This document shows, piece by piece, positions 14,292 through 18,023 of a stretch of DNA of 18,023 nt (its first letter is position 1; the number at the start of each line of letters is the position of its first letter). The DNA is from Bacillota bacterium (GTDB lineage: Bacteria; Bacillota; Clostridia; Lachnospirales; Bianqueaceae): assembly GCA_017467985.1 (NCBI GenBank), contig JAFUJY010000279.1, forward strand, positions 1 to 18,023, in the 5' to 3' direction. The notes below the pieces were generated by a model that saw nothing but the letters and a program-made list of their open reading frames with translations, was not told the DNA's origin and searched no databases. A program made the position numbers and the translations under genes.

Positions 14292-15470
14292 ATGAATGAA
14301 ATGCAGTTAAAATACGGTTGTAATCCCAACCAGAAGCCTTCTCGTATTTTTATGGAAGACGGCAGCGATCTGCCCATTAAGGTTCTCTCCGGTCGTCCCG
14401 GTTATATCAACCTGCTGGATGCCCTGAACGGCTGGCAGCTGGTATCTGAGCTGAAAGCTGTAAGCGGTCTGCCCGCAGCCACCTCCTTTAAGCATGTTTC
14501 TCCCGCAGGTGCAGCCGTAGGTCTGCCCCTGTCTGACACTTTGAAAAAGATTTACTGGGTGGACGATGTTAAGAAGTTCTCTCCCCTGTCCTGTGCTTAT
14601 GCCCGCGCCCGTGGCGCTGACCGTATGTCCTCCTTCGGCGACTTTATCGCTCTGTCCGATGTGTGTGACGTACCCACTGCCAGACTGATCAAGCGTGAGG
14701 TATCCGACGGTGTTATCGCTCCCGGTTATGAGCCCAAGGCTCTGGAACTGCTGCAGCAGAAGAAGAACGGCGCTTACTGTGTACTGGAGATTGACCCCAA
14801 CTATAAGCCTGCCGCTCTGGAGCGCAAGCAGGTATTCGGCATCACCTTTGAGCAGGGCCGCAACGAACTGAAGATCGACGAAAACTTCTTCGCCAATATC
14901 GTTTCTGCCAACAAGGACCTGCCGGATAGCGCTAAGATGGATCTGGCCATTGCCATGATCACCCTGAAGTACACCCAGTCCAACTCCGTTTGCTACGTTA
15001 AGGATGGTCAGGCCATCGGTATCGGTGCAGGACAGCAGTCCCGTATCCACTGCACCCGTCTGGCCGGACAAAAGGCCGACAACTGGTGGCTGCGTCAGGC
15101 ACCCCAGGTACTGAACTTGCCCTTCAAGGAAAAGATCAGCCGCCCCGACCGCGACAATGCCATTGACTTGTACATCGGCGACGAGTACATGGATCTGCTG
15201 GCCGACGGCACATGGGAGAACACCTTCACCGAGAAGCCCCCGGTCTTCACCGCTGAAGAAAAGCGGGCATGGCTGGACCAGCTGAGGGATGTGGCTCTGG
15301 GCTCCGACGCCTTCTTCCCCTTCGGCGACAATATCGAACGAGCCTTCAAGAGCGGTGTAAAATATGTTGCTGAACCCGGTGGTTCCGTGCGTGACGACAA
15401 TGTGATCGCCGCCTGCGATAATCACGACATGGTACTTTCCTTCACCGGATTGAGACTGTTCCATCATTAA
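14292..15470 (+). CDS. purH: Stand-alone AICAR transformylase (PurH transformylase domain)
   Basis: The enzyme transfers a formyl group from 10-formyl-tetrahydrofolate to AICAR, giving FAICAR for the upstream cyclohydrolase. Its 392 residues cover only the transformylase part of PurH; the N-terminal methylglyoxal-synthase-like cyclohydrolase domain of the usual ~510-530-residue PurH is absent. Landmarks are SFKHVSPAGAAVG with the catalytic Lys-His pair K67-H68, DRMSSFGDFIAL (110-121), KYTQSNSVCY (226-235), GAGQQSR (245-251), FFPFGDNIERA (341-351), GGSVRDD (363-369) and the C-terminal RLFHH. The ATG at 14292 follows GAGGTGA. Upstream in-frame codons to 14193 overlap the preceding gene and are not used. 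It is co-transcribed with purO under ZTP control. The domain-only form is sometimes called purV; I use purH as the common symbol. Confidence 0.93.
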   Translation: MNEMQLKYGCNPNQKPSRIFMEDGSDLPIKVLSGRPGYINLLDALNGWQLVSELKAVSGLPAATSFKHVSPAGAAVGLPLSDTLKKIYWVDDVKKFSPLSCAYARARGADRMSSFGDFIALSDVCDVPTARLIKREVSDGVIAPGYEPKALELLQQKKNGAYCVLEIDPNYKPAALERKQVFGITFEQGRNELKIDENFFANIVSANKDLPDSAKMDLAIAMITLKYTQSNSVCYVKDGQAIGIGAGQQSRIHCTRLAGQKADNWWLRQAPQVLNLPFKEKISRPDRDNAIDLYIGDEYMDLLADGTWENTFTEKPPVFTAEEKRAWLDQLRDVALGSDAFFPFGDNIERAFKSGVKYVAEPGGSVRDDNVIAACDNHDMVLSFTGLRLFHH

Positions 15471-15490
15471 TCCATTTCAAAAGTGAGACA

Positions 15491-15526
15491 AAGCCGAATT
15501 TTGATTATAAAATTCGGCTTTTTTAT
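15491..15526 (+). terminator. Intrinsic terminator of the purine operon
   Basis: A perfect 12-bp stem pairs aagccgaatttt (15491-15502) with aaaattcggctt (15509-15520) across the loop gattat, followed by TTTTAT. Confidence 0.93.
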
Positions 15527-15555
15527 TTGTATTTGATAGAAACATGCAGTATAAT
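15527..15555 (+). promoter_or_regulatory. Predicted promoter of the AraC-regulator/MATE operon
   Basis: TATAAT at 15550-15555 has a weak TTGTAT 17 bp upstream (15527-15532). A weak -35 fits a gene that may need an activator. The AraC-type start codon lies about 31 nt downstream. Confidence 0.5.
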
Positions 15556-15586
15556 GATGAAAAAGTTTTTTCAAAGGAGGTGTGTG

Positions 15587-16456
15587 ATGAAATATACTGT
15601 TGCTCTTAACGAAGCCTATCATCGCTCCCGATGGTTTTCTGATCTTGCCTGCCCTATGCACATCCAGAAAACCATGGAAATAATCATCGTTACCAACGGA
15701 ACGCTGAAGATGAGTATTAAGGACCAAGTGTTTCAAGTCCCCACCGGCTCCGCTATTTTCATAGAACCCTTCACTCCCCATTCTTTTCAGTCAGAACAAC
15801 CCAATATCTGTGTTGTTCTGGAATTTTCTCCTGAGACTCACGAGACATTTTGGAAGTGGCTAGAAAATCATACGACACAAAATCCCATGGTTGCTCTGCC
15901 CAGCGAGACATACACTTATCTTTTATCCATTATTCCGCCTAGGACTCAAATCTACCAAGGTTATGATAGGACACATCTGCAGGCCATTCTTATGCCTTTG
16001 TGTCATGCATTTTTACAAGGCTGTTCTTTCACCGAGACACCCCATAAAAAGCATCGGGATCTTCTGCTGCAGGCACTGGATGTGATCACTCAGCTGCCGC
16101 CGGAAACCCTTTCCCTTAAGAGCGTGGCTCATGAACTGGGGATTCGCCCGGATAGCCTAAGCCGGATTTTTGTCGAACAATCGGACGTTACTTTTCATAG
16201 TTATGTTCAAAACCTGCGTATATGCAATGTATGTTCACTGTTGGCCCAAGGCGTTTCCATCACGGACGCCGCATATCAGGCCGGTTTTGGCAGTATCTGC
16301 AGCTTTAATCGTATATTTAAGCAAACTATGGGCTGTACCCCTCGGGAATATATAAAAGAAAACTCTCAAAAAAAATACTATACCCACGGCCCCTTAACCG
16401 AGCCCTGCATTAACTATATTTATACCAGAAAGGATACTTTGCAAAATGAAACATAA
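15587..16456 (+). CDS. AraC-family transcriptional regulator
   Basis: The 289-residue protein has a cupin-like sensor domain and a C-terminal AraC DNA-binding domain. The N-terminal part (about 28-80: EIIIVTNGTLKMSIKDQVF and SAIFIEPFTPHSF) matches the beta-barrel of AraC-type effector domains. The DNA-binding domain has two helix-turn-helix units, near 175-196 (LSLKSVAHELGIRPDSLSRIF) and 224-245 (SITDAAYQAGFGSICSFNRIF), followed by the GCTPREYI signature. The ATG at 15587 is preceded by AAAGGAGG 6 nt away; an earlier in-frame ATG at 15527 would lie in the promoter. A 30-residue tail after the HTH domain overlaps the start of the MATE gene by 11 nt. This suggests tight coupling, with the transporter as probable target and the gene's own operon autoregulated. 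The effector is unknown. Confidence 0.9.
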   Translation: MKYTVALNEAYHRSRWFSDLACPMHIQKTMEIIIVTNGTLKMSIKDQVFQVPTGSAIFIEPFTPHSFQSEQPNICVVLEFSPETHETFWKWLENHTTQNPMVALPSETYTYLLSIIPPRTQIYQGYDRTHLQAILMPLCHAFLQGCSFTETPHKKHRDLLLQALDVITQLPPETLSLKSVAHELGIRPDSLSRIFVEQSDVTFHSYVQNLRICNVCSLLAQGVSITDAAYQAGFGSICSFNRIFKQTMGCTPREYIKENSQKKYYTHGPLTEPCINYIYTRKDTLQNET

Positions 16457-17825
16457 ACTCATCGGTACAAAAGAGTTTTACCGGATGGTCCTGGCTGTGA
16501 CTATCCCCGTGGTCATCCAAAATGGCCTGACCAATTTCATTAATCTGTTGGACAACATTATGGTGGGCCGCATGGGCACCGAACCCATGTCTGGTGTGGC
16601 CATTGTCAATCAGCTGTTTTTTGTATTTAACCTGCTGATCTCCGGTGGCGTTGCCGGTGCCGGTATTTTTACCGCCCAGTACTACGGAAAGGGCGACATG
16701 GATGGTGTGCGCAACACTATACGCGCCAAGCTATGGATCGTTCTGGCTGCTCTAGTTATCTCATTCTCCGCATTTCTGACCCTGGATACCACACTGATCG
16801 GATTATATCTCAACGAAGATACTGCCAGTGCTGCTGCCACATTGGAATATGCAAAAACCTATCTGTACATTATGCTTATCGGTCTGATTCCCTTTGCTGT
16901 CTCCCAGTGCTATGCCTCCAGCCTGCGGGAAACCGGAGAAACCGTGCTGCCTATGAAGGCCAGCGCTGTCGCCCTGCTTGTCAACCTGGTTCTGGACTAT
17001 GTGCTGATTTTCGGCAAACTGGGACTACCTGCTATGGGCGTGGCTGGCGCTGCCATTGCCACCGTTTTGGCCCGTTTTGCCGAGATGCTCATACTTGTAA
17101 TTACCGCTCATCTTCGCAGCCAAAAGTATACATTCCTTCAGGGACTCTATCATAAAATTACGATTCCCGTCAAACTTATCCGCATCATCCTTATAAAAGG
17201 ACTGCCCCTGATGATGAATGAATTATTGTGGGCTGCCGGAATCGCCACCGTAAGCCAGTGCTACTCCATGCGAGGGTTAGATGTGGTCGCCGCTCAAAAT
17301 ATTGCCTCCACCTTCAATAATCTTTTCAGTGTCATTTATTTTGCCCTGGGCTGCTCCATCGCCATCGTGGTTGGTCAAAAGCTGGGCGCCGGCGAGATTG
17401 AAGAGGCGAAGCAGGAGAATGCCCAAATGATCGTATTTAACCTGCTGATTGGCGTAGTAAGTGGAATTGTGCTGGCTATTAGCGCTCCCTTCCTGCCACT
17501 ATTTTATAACACATCGGAAACTGTTCGCTCCATGGCCACACAGTTTTTGTGGATCATCGCTGCAGCGACACCATTTTGCACCGTTGTTCACTGTGCATAT
17601 TATTCCCTGAGAACCGGAGGAAAAACCGGTGTTGCCTTCCTTTTTGATACGGGTTACACCTGGCTTTTCATGGTTCCTCTGGCCTTTTTCCTAGGCCATT
17701 TTACCACCATTGATCCTGTGCTGATGTACCTGCTGGTACAGGGCGCTGCATTCATTATCATTAAAACCTCCCTTGCATTTATTCTGCTGAAAAAATGCAA
17801 TTGGGCTACAAATATAATTAATTAA
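16446..17825 (+). CDS. MATE-family multidrug efflux transporter
   Basis: The 459-residue protein has about 12 predicted membrane helices. The usual MATE start is present: VLAVTIPVVIQNGLTNFINL leading to NIMVGRMGTEPMSGVAIVNQ, and then FTAQYYGKGD after the second helix. The second half repeats the pattern (IKGLPLMMNELLWAAGI, AAQNIASTFNNLF, VGQKLGAGEIEEAK), as expected for the internal duplication of MATE exporters. These proteins expel cationic drugs or metabolites using sodium or proton gradients. The start codon lies inside the end of the AraC-type gene, and AGAAAGGA is found about 10 nt upstream. The next gene begins 12 nt after the stop, so regulator, transporter and a third gene form one operon. 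Substrate cannot be inferred from the sequence. Confidence 0.93.
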   Translation: MKHKLIGTKEFYRMVLAVTIPVVIQNGLTNFINLLDNIMVGRMGTEPMSGVAIVNQLFFVFNLLISGGVAGAGIFTAQYYGKGDMDGVRNTIRAKLWIVLAALVISFSAFLTLDTTLIGLYLNEDTASAAATLEYAKTYLYIMLIGLIPFAVSQCYASSLRETGETVLPMKASAVALLVNLVLDYVLIFGKLGLPAMGVAGAAIATVLARFAEMLILVITAHLRSQKYTFLQGLYHKITIPVKLIRIILIKGLPLMMNELLWAAGIATVSQCYSMRGLDVVAAQNIASTFNNLFSVIYFALGCSIAIVVGQKLGAGEIEEAKQENAQMIVFNLLIGVVSGIVLAISAPFLPLFYNTSETVRSMATQFLWIIAAATPFCTVVHCAYYSLRTGGKTGVAFLFDTGYTWLFMVPLAFFLGHFTTIDPVLMYLLVQGAAFIIIKTSLAFILLKKCNWATNIIN

Positions 17826-17837
17826 AGGAGAATCTGT

Positions 17838-18023
17838 ATGACGCAAGATCAACGTATTCAACAAGGATGGGATGTTTTTCGCGGCCAACCTTTAGTCGAT
17901 GCACCGGTAGAGCCCCCTTATTTTGAAGGCCGACCTCGTTATTCTCGTGAATTTTCCCGTCGTATTGCCAGTTTTGTGATTCGAGTCTTCCATAACAAAG
18001 AGCAGGAATTTTATGCCGATGCC
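17838..18023 (+). CDS. Unrecognised protein, N-terminal 62 residues (3' end outside window)
   Basis: A reading frame starts at the ATG at 17838 and runs off the window. AAAGGAG lies about 7 nt upstream and overlaps the stop codon region of the MATE gene, so it is most likely the third gene of the AraC/MATE operon. The visible residues begin MTQDQRIQQGWDVF and include RPRYSREFSRRIASFVIRVF. They are hydrophilic, rich in Arg, Gln and aromatic residues, without signal peptide, membrane helix or a motif I know. No function is proposed. Confidence 0.7.
   Translation, partial: MTQDQRIQQGWDVFRGQPLVDAPVEPPYFEGRPRYSREFSRRIASFVIRVFHNKEQEFYADA

Noticed and set aside
13550..14377. 275-codon open frame antisense to the IMP cyclohydrolase gene
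   Set aside because: It spans the opposite strand of a recognised gene and its riboswitch-proximal start region; no independent coding signal.
14307..15467. 386-codon open frame antisense to the AICAR transformylase gene
   Set aside because: Shadow of a highly conserved enzyme gene; the translation is low-complexity in style and matches no family I know.
15527..15586. N-terminal extension of the AraC-type regulator
   Set aside because: The extension lies over the predicted promoter and lacks a ribosome site; the ATG at 15587 has AAAGGAGG in front.

Overview
The window looks like chromosomal DNA of a gut Clostridia bacterium (Bacillota). The reasons are roughly balanced GC content, strong AGGAGG-type ribosome binding sites, plant-glycan hydrolases of families GH2 and GH43, an AAA/DUF4143 ATPase, a MacB-like ABC transporter with an oversized extracellular domain, and zinc-ribbon/TIR proteins of a kind I associate with Oscillospiraceae and Lachnospiraceae. 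The family assignment is an inference from protein style, not from a marker gene.

Layout. Bases 2-535 hold the 3' end of a GH2 beta-glycosidase, which converges on a GH43 glycosidase (610-1461, minus) across a shared bidirectional terminator. Upstream of GH43 on the minus strand is an AAA/DUF4143 ATPase gene broken by a one-base frameshift (1477-2795). Its likely promoter borrows a -35 hexamer from a three-copy 33-bp repeat. Next is a large fused ATPase/permease (2970-5969, minus). Its probable 5' leader is a ~180-nt stretch of four hairpins closed by a perfect 12-bp inverted repeat, and a consensus-like promoter with 11-bp-spaced direct repeats lies just upstream.

Running the other way is a two-gene operon (6367-10446) of paralogous zinc-ribbon/TIR proteins. 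Their N-terminal ~298 residues align without gaps and both keep the WxxxE glutamate of NAD-cleaving TIR domains, but one carries an RCC1-like repeat domain and the other a four-helix membrane domain. After the operon terminator comes a 594-bp array of 19 tandem units (14 of 31 bp, 5 of 32 bp) with no unique spacers. A minus-strand operon follows: a membrane-anchored HEYGH zinc metalloprotease and a lipoprotein with a C-terminal membrane helix (11149-13291).

From 13374 a perfect-consensus promoter drives a ZTP riboswitch with a terminator, then an archaeal-type IMP cyclohydrolase (PurO family) and a stand-alone AICAR transformylase. Together these two perform the last two steps of purine synthesis, which most bacteria assign to one bifunctional PurH. 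ZTP, the signal of stalled AICAR formylation, would switch on the genes that relieve it. The window ends with an AraC-family regulator overlapping a MATE efflux transporter, and the start of an unrecognised gene in the same operon.

The most interesting unexplained items are the paired TIR operon, the structured leader of the ABC transporter, and the 31/32-bp tandem array.
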